Origin: Tieghemostelium lacteum
Taxonomy: Eukaryota; Evosea; Eumycetozoa; Dictyosteliales; Raperosteliaceae
NCBI GenBank assembly: GCA_001606155.1
Contig: LODT01000037.1
Location: 372,001-436,000 of the forward strand
Length of the DNA: 64,000 bases
Direction of reading: 5' to 3'
The position numbers and the translations under genes are program-made. Below the pieces are notes generated by a model that searched no databases, had not been told where the DNA came from, and saw nothing but the letters and a program-made list of their open reading frames with translations. This document shows positions 46,053 to 56,649 of the stretch, piece after piece; the first letter of the stretch is position 1; each line of letters opens with the position of its first letter.

Positions 46053-47066
46053 TTAATTAAAAGTTGCGACTGGTGGTAATTCAATTAATGGAACGATTTT
46101 AATTTGAATATGTGACGAATCAGGATTGAGATTGTTATTGGAATTGGATAGATTGTGGTTTTTAATTGGGATATTGAATAAATAATTTTCAGAGGTGTTA
46201 TTTATACTATCATTATAAATTTCTAAAAGTTCTTTAGATAATAGAATAAAATGTGGGAGTTCAGGTAGACCCAATACCATAATCCACCTGTGTAAATCAT
46301 GATTATCATCAGCACCATCATTAGTTGATACACTCTGACTGAGATGGCTTTCAATTTCATCTTCATTTCTTTGCATGTAGGTATTTAAAAGGTTTTTACT
46401 GATTGGAATAGTTATATAGTTACTATCAATAGTATAGCTATTTCCATTACCATTCATGTTATTGTGTGTCCTTATACTGTCAATCATCATTGTAGAGATT
46501 GGTAAATGTGGGTTATAATAGTTTGCCAATACAAAGGATTCAAATAGATGGAGATCTTGGGTGGGATTTGGTGTTAAAAAGTAATTGTATTCAATTGATT
46601 TAATCGTATTGTTACTACTGTTAATCTCTGGATGATAGATTAATGAAAATGATGTTATACCATGGAATGAATTTGATATTCTAGATTTTGATTGATGTAT
46701 CGTATAGAAACCTGTTGTTGGTGTATTACCATTCCTATCTCTAATATATCTTATAAATCTCTTTGCTATCACTAATGGTATTGATTTACCACCAACTATG
46801 TTAAAAAAATCAGAGTTAGATCTTGAATATACATTTCATCTAAAAGATTGAAAATTCATACCATTAGCAGTTAAATTTGAAACAGCCTTATATGTTGAGT
46901 TTAAATGTGTAATACTAAAATAATTGAATAGTAAATGGTCGCATCTGTTTAAGTTGGTTTGTTGGTCAATTAAATTTATAGAAGAATAGGTAGTTTCACA
47001 ATAAGGACATTTTTTAATTATATTATTATTACTATTATTACTACTACTATTTTCTATATTTAGCAT
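46053..47066 (-). CDS. unrecognised protein with N-terminal Cys motif, 315 aa
   Basis: Two exons, 46862-47066 and 46053-46795, join in phase 1 across a 66 bp intron (GTATGA...ACATAG). The N-terminus has an Asn/Ser run, then CPYCETTYSS at about residues 20-29 and a later C-D-H, possibly a degenerate zinc finger. The middle (LTANVGGKSIPLVIAKRFI, FYTIHQSKSRISNSFHGI) looks globular and the end is an Asn-rich, Ile/Pro tail. No family recognised. It is divergent from the Ctk3-like gene and shares its promoter region. The intron assignment rests on splice consensus and the continuous frame. Confidence 0.6.
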
Positions 47067-47525
47067 GTTATTGTATATATAAATTCATTCAAAAAAATAC
47101 TGTAATCTCTCTTCTTTATATAAAAAATTATTAAGATGGTTTATGTTTTACAAAATTTAAAGTCAAAAAAAAAAAATCATAGAAAATTTTATTTTTATTT
47201 TTATTTTAGTTTTCAACTTTCTTTGGTGAATAACACAATATCTGATTAATTTTTTGACAAATGAAAATTCCACAGCTGTAACATCCCCAATTTTTAGCCA
47301 CTCACAAATCATTCCCACAATCAGTATATTGCAAAATCAAGGAAGAAGATTGTCACTCTGGGTATAATCAACCCCTAGAGTTCCAACATACTCTATTTGG
47401 TTATCTGCTCCCAATTCAACTTAACCTTCCTCTATCAACTTCATAAACCTTTAAATCAACGATATTAACAATAATTCACATTATCACACATATATATAAT
47501 ATAATATAAACCCAAGAACATTAAA
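47067..47525. other. bidirectional promoter with a coding-like scrap
   Basis: Contains C-rich leader sequence (ACATCCCCAA, ATCAACCCCTAG). At about 47343-47425 the minus strand reads VELGADNQIEYVGTLGVDY with a normal composition and stops on both sides, too short to assign; it may be a gene scrap or chance. Confidence 0.35.
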
Positions 47526-49166
47526 ATGGAGGTATTCAGTCAGATTTCTTCATATGATAGTTATCCGACAGAACCATTTAAAGAACTACTAGAATGTCTT
47601 TCAAAATCCAAAGAATCAATTGATAAAGCTGCCAAATATGCCATGGGGAATTTAGAATACCTCGATGATTTATTTGATATCCTATTAAACAGGATGAGAA
47701 AAGTAATGTACCAACCACCTCACTCTATCACCATTTATCTCTATTATCATTTCTACTCTATTATATCTATATATTACTCTTAACATTTTATTTCATTTCT
47801 CAGTTCATTGTATCTAAATTCAATGATTATTTTCAAAAAAAAAAAATTGATGACAAACTATTATAGCAATATCATGAGTTCACAATATGACTAAATAGGA
47901 AATATTGTTTTTGGAAAAAAAGAGTAGAATTCTTGATTTATAGGTTACTCAAAAGATTAATCATATAAATACTTTTTTATACTCTTTTTTTACTTTCTTT
48001 AATAAACATGTATGAAGATACATATACACACATAGAGGATAGTTATACAAGATTCTATAAGAGTTTCATAAAACCTTTATAGACTTTACTATACTTTTTT
48101 TTTTTGTTTTTAAATTCTTTAAAAGAGAGATAAATAGAGATAATCACAAACCCTAAAAAAATATAATATATTTACACTATTATTATTATAAACATTAATA
48201 TAGAGTGCAATGAACAAAAGATTATCATTTTTTTATTTAATAGATAGTATATGCCAAAATTGTTTCTTGGGAAAGAATAAAGACTATGTAAATTTTATAA
48301 GCAAGCATATAGAGGAAATTATCCTGCTTACATTACCAGATGACAATATTGAACTCTTAAAAAAGAATAAGGAGTCAATCGAAAAAGTGCTGACGAATTG
48401 GACTCACAGAGACATTTTTCAGTCAACTATAATTTCTAAAGCAAGAACTGTTATCACATCCGATTTACAAAGACATCACTCTAGGTCTATTTGCCCTGAT
48501 CTCTCTGAGATTGGTATGGCTAAACTCTTAAAAACTCTCGACGAAGACAGAAGAGAAATTAAAAAAAAGAAATATGAATTCTCACCAGAAAATAGGCACC
48601 CTCTAGAAGAATTTATAGAAATATGGTATCAATGCTGTGCTAAAAATCATAGTAATAATAACAGTTATAATAATAATAATAATTTTGAACAACAACAAAC
48701 AAATAGCACAAAAACATCACCTTCACTATCACCTGTACAAATGTCAACTGAACATAGTGAAATGATAGATTCATGTTCAAAAATAGAACCTTTGGACTAT
48801 AAAGTTTATAATCATTTTAAAAAAGAATTTATTTTACCTCAGTGGTGGGATTATCAAATATATTCAGATATGGATCTATTTGATCCCTTTTATGATTATA
48901 CTCAATACCCATATAATAATAACTATCAACAAGATATGACAATGTACCAAAATAATAATAATAATTTTATTGATGGTGATGGTGATTACAATATGATGTG
49001 TAATCCCGAATACCAACAAAATCAACTTCAACAACAGCAATTTCAACAATTTCAACCATTACAATTTTACAACGATACTAATGATCAAACAATATACAGT
49101 CCAAGAAATACAAGTGAATTGGAACAATTAGAATTCTATTTAAAACAAATAAAAAAAATCAAGTGA
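47526..49166 (+). CDS. Ctk3-like CTD-kinase gamma subunit (CID domain)
   Basis: Two exons, 47526-47702 and 48204-49166, join in phase 0 over an unusually long 501 bp intron (GTAATG...AATATAG), giving 379 aa. Joined, residues 1-140 read FKELLECLSKSKESIDKAA, FDILLNRMRK/SAMNKRLSFFYLID, then HIEEIILLTLPDDN and VLTNWTHRDIF, the helical CID-like domain of Ctk3 (gamma subunit of the CTDK-I kinase that phosphorylates Ser2 of the RNA polymerase II tail). The C-terminal 200 residues are Asn/Gln-rich with an acidic-aromatic patch (YSDMDLFDPFYDYTQYPY). Without splicing the gene falls apart into two incomplete ORFs. Other CID proteins (Pcf11/Rtt103) are less likely. Confidence 0.6.
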
Positions 49167-49307
49167 GAGTAACTACTTTATCATTACAATAAAGAGGGAA
49201 ACCGATTAAAAAAGAAAACTAAATTTAAAAATTACTTTAGTAAATACAAAAAAAAAGTCTACTACTATAGTCTTAAAATATTACAAATAGTTGTTGTTAT
49301 ATATTTA

Positions 49308-51127
49308 TTAATACTTTGATTGTAACCAAAAGCTATCATGAACTAGGAATCTGTGATTTGAGACAAATTCCAAGTAGAGACTAGTCATGTTAGCATAGAT
49401 TCTAGTGAATCCATAATCAATGGCTCTAAAGATGACATATTCTGGAAGATTTTCATGACCATTTCCATCGGTAACATCACTGCCATCCCAGGGTACACTG
49501 TAGGTGTTACCAGCCATACCTACTACAACATGAACTGGTGCATCGTTATCAGTTGGTGCCATGGTGTAGTTATAGATACCAGCAGTTCTGACATAAACAT
49601 GAACATGACCAGTTAAGACCAAGTTGACGTCATATTTCATAAGTAAAGGTTCAATAGAATCCAATAGATATTTTGTCATATTGTATTCAGATTCTTGTAG
49701 GGCTGATGTATAGAATGGTCTATGTCCTGAGAAAACAACCCATGGTGTTTGAGTTCTGTCAACATTTTCTAAATCTTGTACTATCCATTGATATTGGGGT
49801 GAACCAGGAAGGAAATCATGTTCTGCTGACATTACTGTATAGTGAATTGGACCTTGATTATAAGAGTACCATAGATTTCTTGTGGTTATATCATCACCAC
49901 CTGGCATGTGGAATCTAGTTTGATAAGGTACACCACATTCACCACCACTATCAGTACCATAGTTTGACCAAGATGGTTTGAATGGTTGTTCCATGTAATC
50001 GTATTCGTGATTACCTATAGTAACCATATAACTACATTGAGTGGTTAGAGGTTGCATACTATCCAAAAAGTAACCCCAAACAAATCCAATACCACGTGCA
50101 TAGGAAATGTCACCAATATGATGAATATTCCAAAATGGTTGATTTTCATCACCATCGTCTCTGTAGAGTCCTAATTGTTTGGCAAATGGATTTCTATTGT
50201 ATGGTAATGATATAGTATTGTAGATACCTTGTACAGTCTCTGTAGCTGGGTATTGTGTTTCGACAGAAGCTATAAATGGGAAATTGGTACCCAAGTCACC
50301 ATAGGCAATTACAAATGCCTCTGAACCCTCACCACTTAGAGGTGGGGATATAAATGAATATACATCTGACCAACCATCAGAATCTGAACCAAAATAGTAA
50401 TAGTATTTAGTCAATGGTGATAAACCTGTCATTACAGCATCGTGAATGTATCCAGGATCTCTCCAATAGTCTGTAGAATTTGCAGGTGCAGCACACATAT
50501 CATTGATTGTATAGGTCAATGAGATACCAGTGGCAGTCTGTGACAAATTATCAGATGATAATCCATAGAATACAGTTGGTACTGAGTTATTTGTACCTGA
50601 AACCCACATTAATCTCATTTCATTTACTTGACTTGTCATTGAAAGGTAAGCTTTACCTGGTGCATTCAAATTTGTAAATGTAACTGCAGGACTTGTAGCA
50701 GCAAGTTCCAACGAAACATTAGGAATTACATTAAGTGTTGGTTTGACTGTTCCTGGAACCCATAATCTAAATAAATAATCTGCTTTAGCATTCAATAATG
50801 GCAATGATGCTGTTCCATATCCTAATTTCCATGCTAGTGATTTCTATAATGTTAATCAGGAGTGTTATGTGTAGCTATGAATAACAATGACTTACATGAT
50901 GGAGATTGAGTTGATAATGGTAAGAAACCAATAGGATGAGTGATACTACTATTAGATGGTGAATAGATAGCGATACAATCGTACAAAGAAGTAGTGGTTA
51001 AACCAGTCCATGAGATTGTAACAACCTCATTTGATTGGTTTAATAATAATTTATCTACAGTTAGTGTAACTTGAGCATTAACACTACAAATTAATACAGT
51101 AGCAACTATTAAAAGTAATTTAATCAT
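49308..51127 (-). CDS. secreted purple acid phosphatase
   Basis: Two exons, 50896-51127 and 49308-50833, join in phase 1 over a 62 bp intron (GTAAGT...CACTAG), giving 585 aa. Signal peptide MIKLLLIVATVLICSVNA. An N-terminal fibronectin-like domain (about 20-160) is followed by the metallophosphatase domain with the metal-binding blocks in order: AYGDLGTN, GDISYARG, GNHEYDY, VFSGHRPFY and GHVHVYVRT. The junction LSTQSPS/SWKLGYG restores the expected strand; the acceptor three codons upstream would create a stop. Plant-type high-molecular-weight PAP, Fe-Zn or Fe-Mn centre; probably lysosomal or secreted acid phosphatase. Confidence 0.88.
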
Positions 51128-51793
51128 TTTAAGTATCACAATCGTAATGTTTAGAATAAAAAAAAAAAATTTTTTTAATTTCCCACCATTTAGTCTCACC
51201 TGGTGTTTTAAATTAAATAGATTTTGATATTTGGGAACCACCTTTTTTTATTTATTTAAATTTACATTTACTAGTTTCAAAAAAAAAAACGAACGAAAGT
51301 TTAATGAATTGAATTCCATAAATTTTTATAAAAACGCATGTAGTAATAAATTGGTGATTATTGTTTTTTTAAAGTTATGACCAAACTCTTAGGATTCATT
51401 TCAAGAGGAACGTCAAAGTATTTTTTATTCTGAAAATACTCAAAATCTCAGCAAGGATGTTGATCCATACTTTCACAGCTTTAGCGGGAAGCCGACTTTG
51501 ATTATTGATTTCTATCAACAGTCACTGTCATTGATGATCGTCTTTATAGGAAGTAGGATTTCTATTTAGTTGTTGTGAAAGTTTCTGACTTGCTCTTTTT
51601 TAATTAAATTAATGAAAATATTTATAACTCCAATTCATCAATTTTTATTACCTAATTATGGAAAAATTGGAAGAGAACTGAGTGTGCTTTCTTATATGCT
51701 AGATTTTACTTTTTAATAATTTCCTCCATAGTTGGATTTGATAAACTAATGGATCTTGAGATCAGCTAGGATGTTGATCCACACATTTAGAAT
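51128..51793. other. spacer with repeated motif
   Basis: Promoter of the phosphatase gene and 3' region of the lysozyme gene. Two near-identical 26 bp segments, 51448-51473 and 51762-51788 (TCAGC-A/T-AGGATGTTGATCCA...), lie 290 bp apart in the same orientation; the second is just 3' of the lysozyme stop. TGATGATC at about 51533 and CTGA near 51588 resemble snoRNA C and D boxes but without a closing stem. Confidence 0.45.
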
Positions 51794-52710
51794 TTATTTA
51801 AAATCTAATTTTTTGTATTTACAATCACCATTTGCAGTTGCCATGCATTGTTGAGATAAAATATCACCTTGATTCATTATCTGTTTGAATTGTGAAATGG
51901 TAACGTTAAAAGGTCCCATTGGGAATCCATCATCCAAAAGTGATTGTGTAGCTGTAATACCACGTCTATCACTCCATCCACATGATGAAGAGGAGAATAA
52001 TTGTTGACAAACATTTGCGGATGCATCAATAATTGGCATTCCGGCTTCTTCCTCAACTGAAATATTTGGACCAGCATCAATAGTAACAACTTTAACACAA
52101 GTTCCGTATAAAATATCTTCGCCATTTGATGATCCAGTTCCAGATCCAGATCCTGATCCTGAACCACTTGATGACCCAGAACCTGAACCACTCCCATTTC
52201 CTGAATTTGAACCTGAACCACTCGATGATCCACTTCCAGAAGAAGAAGATCCACTACCACTGCTACTACCAGAGGATGCACTTGCAGAACCAGAGTTATT
52301 CGAATCACTTCCACTGCTACCAGAATTTGAATCACTTCCAGATGAAGAAGATCCACTACCACTGCTACTACCAGAAGATGATGAAGATGAACTACTTCCA
52401 GATCCACAAATTGTTAAATAAACGCCACAACCAAATCTTTGTGAATCTGCTGAAAACCATGTAGTAGATGAGCATGAAGGACCACATGCAGTACTATAAT
52501 TCTATATTAACAGCTGTTTACTCCTATACTATAACATTAAATCAAAAATACATACGATTCATCACAAAAAGTAGTTAAGTAATATTGATTATTTGATGGT
52601 ATATTACAACACATGTTTCCATAGCATGGATCTGAACATGAATAGCTAGCATCTACCAACAATATATTAGAAATAAATAAATAAAGAGATAATACGATCA
52701 GATATTTCAT
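51794..52710 (-). CDS. Aly-type amoeba lysozyme with Ser/Gly insert
   Basis: Two exons, 52556-52710 and 51794-52493, join in phase 2 across a 62 bp intron (GTATGT...ATTATAG), giving 284 aa. Signal peptide MKYLIVLSLYLFISNILLVDA. Then SYSCSDPCYGNMCCN, NNQYYLTTFC, ACGPSCSS and FSADSQRFGCG match the N-terminal half of D. discoideum AlyA-D lysozymes, and DAGPNISVEEEAGMPIIDAS, SSSCGWSDRRGITA and GPFNVTISQFKQI match the C-terminal half. Between the halves sits a run of about 100 residues of Ser and Gly (with Asn/Asp) that AlyA lacks. Aly proteins are muramidases of phagosomes that digest bacterial prey. The insert may be a linker or a heavily O-glycosylated stalk. Confidence 0.75.
52135..52405 (-). 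repeat. Ser/Gly coding repeat (GGATCT/AGTGGT units)
   Basis: About 270 bp of hexanucleotide-like repeats on the minus strand coding GS, SSS and SGSGS units within the lysozyme gene. Two longer blocks (GSSSGSGSSSSGS at about 52240-52270 and 52340-52375) are repeated. Confidence 0.7.
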
Positions 52711-53481
52711 TGTAATTTTAAAACACTACAATAAAAAAAAAAAACTATCCTAAACTAAAATATCTCAAAGTTTTGATACCATCTATTTTTTAATTTATTA
52801 AGCAAAATTGTATTATACCAAAATGTATTGATTTGATTTTTAGTTTTAAAATATGCCTCAATTCATTCTTCCCCATTTAACACACAATATTTTGATGTTT
52901 ATAACAAAGTTACTTAATTGAATGGTATCTTTAGAAAAATTTATAGATCATAGGCAATTTTTTTTTTGACCTGTGTAACTAGCAATACGCTAGTACTACG
53001 TAAAGTCTTTATTACATTTATTTATTGAGAGGTATTATCTATTAAAATTGTGTTGTGGTTGGTGTTAAATGTGACGAAATCATTTGCAAATTTAAAAAAA
53101 AAAATAATTTTAGACAGAACTCAAGATTTGATTTTTTTTTGGAGAAAAAAGTTTAAGATTGATGTAAGGAGTTCTTGCTATTATTACTGATTTAAAATTA
53201 TAAATTGATTTATTTAATAACTCTCCATGTTTTTTATGGTTTTAAAAATTTGAGAATTCTCAAAATCTTTTTGAATTTTATGAAATCTTAAAATCCATCA
53301 TTTTCTTGCCAAAAACAATCATAATCAAAAAAAAAAATCTTTAATTAATTTTCATGTGAATTTCAAAATTTTGAAATCATAGGGAAGTGATCCCGAAATT
53401 TTTCTATTATAAATAAACAACACTTTAAAATTTTTTTTAAAATTAATAAAAGTTTAGTTCACCAAATATTACTATAAAAAA
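52711..53481. other. divergent promoter, lysozyme / D-lactate dehydrogenase
   Basis: 770 bp with long A/T runs. It includes a 5 bp-stem palindrome CTAGC-aatac-GCTAG near 52979-52993 and GAGAATTCTC near 53252. The phrase CTCTCCATGTTTT occurs here (about 53221) and again at about 54661. No gene or RNA assigned. Confidence 0.4.
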
Positions 53482-54489
53482 ATGAGTAAAGTTGCAGTAT
53501 TTTCAAGTAAACCATATTGGGTAGAGTGGTTTAATAAGGTAAATAAGAGTGGTATATCATTTACATTTTTTAATATGGCACTTTGCAAGATTAGTGCCAA
53601 GACCACTAAAGGATTTGATGCAGTATGTTGCTTTGTTAATGATAAACTAGATAAAGAGGTATTGGAAGAGCTAAAGAATTGTGGTATAAAATTGGTATTA
53701 TTACGTTGTGCTGGTATGAATACACTGGATAACCAAGCTGCAAAGGATTTTGGTATTACTGTATTAAGAGTACCAAGTTATTCACCATATGCTGTTGCAG
53801 AGTTTACATTGGCATTGATATTGGGTTTGAATAGAAAGACACATAAAGCCTATAACAGAACCAGAGAAGGTAATTTTGAAATTTCCGGTCTATTGGGATT
53901 CGACATGAAATCCAAGACTGTTGGTGTTGTTGGAACTGGAAAGATTGGTTTGGAAGTTTGTAGAATATTACGTGGTTTTCAATGTAATATCATTGCCTAT
54001 GATGTAATTCAAAATAAGGAGGCTTTGGAATTGGGTGTAAAGTATGTCACATTAGATGAGATTTGGAAGACCTCTGATGTCATTACCCTTCATACACCAC
54101 TGTTGAAGGAGACTAAATACATCATTTGTGAGAATTCAATTAATCAAATGAAGAAAGGTGTAATGTTGATTAATGTCAGTAGAGGTGCTCTCATTAACAG
54201 TAAAGATGTTATTCAAGGTTTGAAAACTGGTCACATTGGTTACTTGGGTATTGATGTCTATGAAGAGGAATCCAATTATTTCTTTGAAGATTTCTCAGCA
54301 AATGGTATCCAAGATGATGTTTTATCACGTCTTACCTCTTTTCCAAATGTTATGGTTACCAGTCATCAAGCTTGGTATACAATGGAAGCAATCTCTGAAA
54401 TTTGCAATGTAACCATTAATAATCTGTTAGATTTCCAAACTAATACCCTAAAATCTATAAATATAGTTATTCCTCCTCCAAGTTCCTAA
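53482..54489 (+). CDS. D-lactate dehydrogenase-like 2-hydroxyacid dehydrogenase
   Basis: Intronless, 335 aa. Rossmann motif VGVVGTGKIG at about residues 148-157, then a C-terminal set of the D-isomer family residues: VSRGALI (Arg about 234), IDVYEEE (Glu about 262) and SHQAWYT (His about 295), the Arg/Glu/His catalytic trio. RCAGMN and PSYSPYAVAE are typical of the LdhA branch (E. coli-type fermentative D-LDH). Reduces pyruvate to D-lactate with NADH, presumably in the cytosol. The high likeness to bacterial LdhA and absence of introns are compatible with old bacterial transfer. Complete. Confidence 0.88.
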   Translation: MSKVAVFSSKPYWVEWFNKVNKSGISFTFFNMALCKISAKTTKGFDAVCCFVNDKLDKEVLEELKNCGIKLVLLRCAGMNTLDNQAAKDFGITVLRVPSYSPYAVAEFTLALILGLNRKTHKAYNRTREGNFEISGLLGFDMKSKTVGVVGTGKIGLEVCRILRGFQCNIIAYDVIQNKEALELGVKYVTLDEIWKTSDVITLHTPLLKETKYIICENSINQMKKGVMLINVSRGALINSKDVIQGLKTGHIGYLGIDVYEEESNYFFEDFSANGIQDDVLSRLTSFPNVMVTSHQAWYTMEAISEICNVTINNLLDFQTNTLKSINIVIPPPSS

Positions 54490-55079
54490 ATATATTAAAA
54501 AAAAATTCATTTGATATAAAAATTCATGAAGTTTCAGTTTGATTTAAACACCAATCTAAATATTGTAAATAAATAGTGGAGAATAAGGAATTTTGTAATC
54601 AATATATTTTTTAAATATTCTTGAGACCTAACTATATATATTTCTTGATAAAAATACTGTCTCTCCATGTTTTCTTTGGTATTCTAAAAGTAGGACATCT
54701 TCTTTTGTTTATTGATTCTCCACATGCGAAAAAATTTAGTAAAGAATTTCAAAATACAGAAATATATTATTTTAAATATTTAACTTAATTTATTTAAACT
54801 AATTTTATATTTAAATATATAAGATTTATTAAAAAATTATTTAAGGATGATAATTTTAATACCTAATCAAATAATTAAAATGGTTCCCCATGGTTTTTTT
54901 ATATTCAATATTTTGAGTGCCAAATTACATGTATATTTATATACCGAAATTAATCAATAAACAATTGTACTAAACATATTTATTATCTTTTCTTTTTGTA
55001 TTTTTTTTTAAGTACTTTAAAAGGTTAAAGAAATATAATAATATTATGATAAAGAATATAAATATTAAGGTATTTATTG
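54490..55079. other. convergent 3' spacer
   Basis: 590 bp, strongly A/T biased, between two converging genes. Nothing coding or structured recognised. Confidence 0.5.
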
Positions 55080-56319
55080 TTAAGATGAAGTGGATTTTAT
55101 ATCTTTTTTCAAATCTTGTAATTTTGAATAGAGATAGGTTGTATCTGATTTTATAAATAAATTAGGGGTCCATGGTTTTCCTTCTCTTGATTTGGCTAAA
55201 ACTCTTTGGTTTTCTTCGACTGCATGTTTTTGATTTTGAGCTTCATCTTCATTGTCAATATTTAGATGGTGGATGACCTGTTTCCAAACTTTTCTTGAAA
55301 AGTTATCAGGTTGATCAGCATCCACTGGTAGAATAGGTTGATGATTTACCTTATTAGCCAAATCAAAAAACAACTCAGTTTTGGCAGTTTTTTGATTAAT
55401 GATATTGATAGTACCATTCCAAAAGCCTTCTAATGTATAAAGTGCTTTCTTACTATTACTATGTTTAATCTTTGCCAATAGACAGTACTTATTCTTAAAT
55501 AGACCTCTGCCACGAAACTCAATCTCGGCAGTGTATCCTGATTTCTTGCATGTCAATTGTGTGCATCCATTGACCTCTGTAGTAAGACTTCCTACAACTA
55601 CACCTTTAACTGTGATCTTTGGTGCCTCTACTGTATATTCCTCTTCAAATCGTGGAATTTCGTATATGAATTTACCTTCCATTGAGGATTCAAATGAATT
55701 TCCCCAAAATTTGGATTGTGGTGATAAAAAAGAGTGAAAAAGTACTCCTTTGGTTTTGTTATGAAAACAAAATGCCGAAGATGGTGGATGGTGACTAATC
55801 TGTTCTGCTATATATTCTGTAACTGATGAGTCTCTATGTTCCCATTTACAATGATGAATTTCACCCAATACCGGGTTAAATGGATTTCTAGTACCATGAG
55901 TGCCAAACCATCCTGATACATAAAATTTTAATATTTCTAAAAATCTATTTTCAGGTGACTCTATATTTGGTACACTATTTATTTGAATGAGAGTTTTTGA
56001 AAATATTAATTTCACTGAGACACTATTCATATAATTATATAAATATTTACTTTAAAAATATATCTAAATAATTACCCATATCGGTAAATTTCTCTAATAA
56101 GGATCTGGATTCTGAGAAACAAATTGGCAGTGACATTTTATTTGGTGAACTTGATACCATTTGTTTCATAAAAGATTGTATAGCACCTTTCATTTTTTTC
56201 TCTCTGTGTGGATCATTTTCTCTATTTATATCTAAATCTTCTACACCTTCCTCTAAATACTGTTCCTCCATCTCTTCTTGATACTTTGTTGAATCATCTG
56301 AAATATCTACGCTAGCCAT
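55080..56319 (-). CDS. oxysterol-binding protein (ORD only)
   Basis: Two exons, 56076-56319 and 55080-56014, join in phase 1 over a 61 bp intron (GTAATT...TCTCAG), giving 392 aa. Residues about 60-370 are the OSBP-related lipid transfer domain: signature EQISHHPPSSAF at about 150-161, NPVLGEIHHCKW earlier, and FWGNSFESSMEGK later. It has no PH domain or FFAT motif, like the short dictyostelid OSBPs of about 400 aa. It moves sterol or PI4P between membranes. N-terminal EEMEEQYLEEGVEDLD is acidic. The start MASVDISDD is the first ATG after stops. Confidence 0.88.
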
Positions 56320-56649
56320 CTTTTAAAATACCTCTTTTGTTATTATTGTTACTATGAATATGTTACAAACTATGAAAAAAACCCAACTAAACAAAAAAAA
56401 CAAACAATTAATGATATCTGTAGTGTGAATAAAAAAGGATTTCTCTAAACTAAATTAAAATATCAAGAACTGTAACCAGAGTTGGGGTTTTTCAGTTATC
56501 GCCTTTCAAAAGAAAAAAAAAAAATTATAATATCTAAAATTGCAAAGTGTCAATTTTTTGCTATGGTGTTACTGGTTGATGTCATTCCATCGAAGCAGTT
56601 TGTTTTTTTTTTATAAAATTACAAATTCGTTGATTGAGGAAGGGTGTTG
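56320..56649. other. spacer
   Basis: Promoter of the oxysterol-binding protein gene and 3' region of the F-box-like gene. Only A/T runs seen. Confidence 0.5.

Noticed and set aside
47801-47863. Extra coding exon after CATTTCTCAG in the Ctk3-like gene
   Set aside because: It is in frame but runs into a stop within 21 codons and does not fit the CID domain; splicing directly to 48204 restores the family sequence. Kept only as a possible alternative exon.
50852-51241. Longer first exon of the purple acid phosphatase from 51241
   Set aside because: The frame upstream of MIKLLLIV is leader sequence; the signal peptide begins at the ATG at 51127.
51525-51600. Box C/D snoRNA candidate (TGATGATC ... 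CTGA)
   Set aside because: The two boxes are about 55 bp apart as expected, but the flanks do not pair and no guide match could be tested.
52126-52464. Plus- and minus-strand frames rich in His/Leu/Asn or Val/Leu/His in the lysozyme gene
   Set aside because: Other-frame readings of the Ser/Gly repeat.
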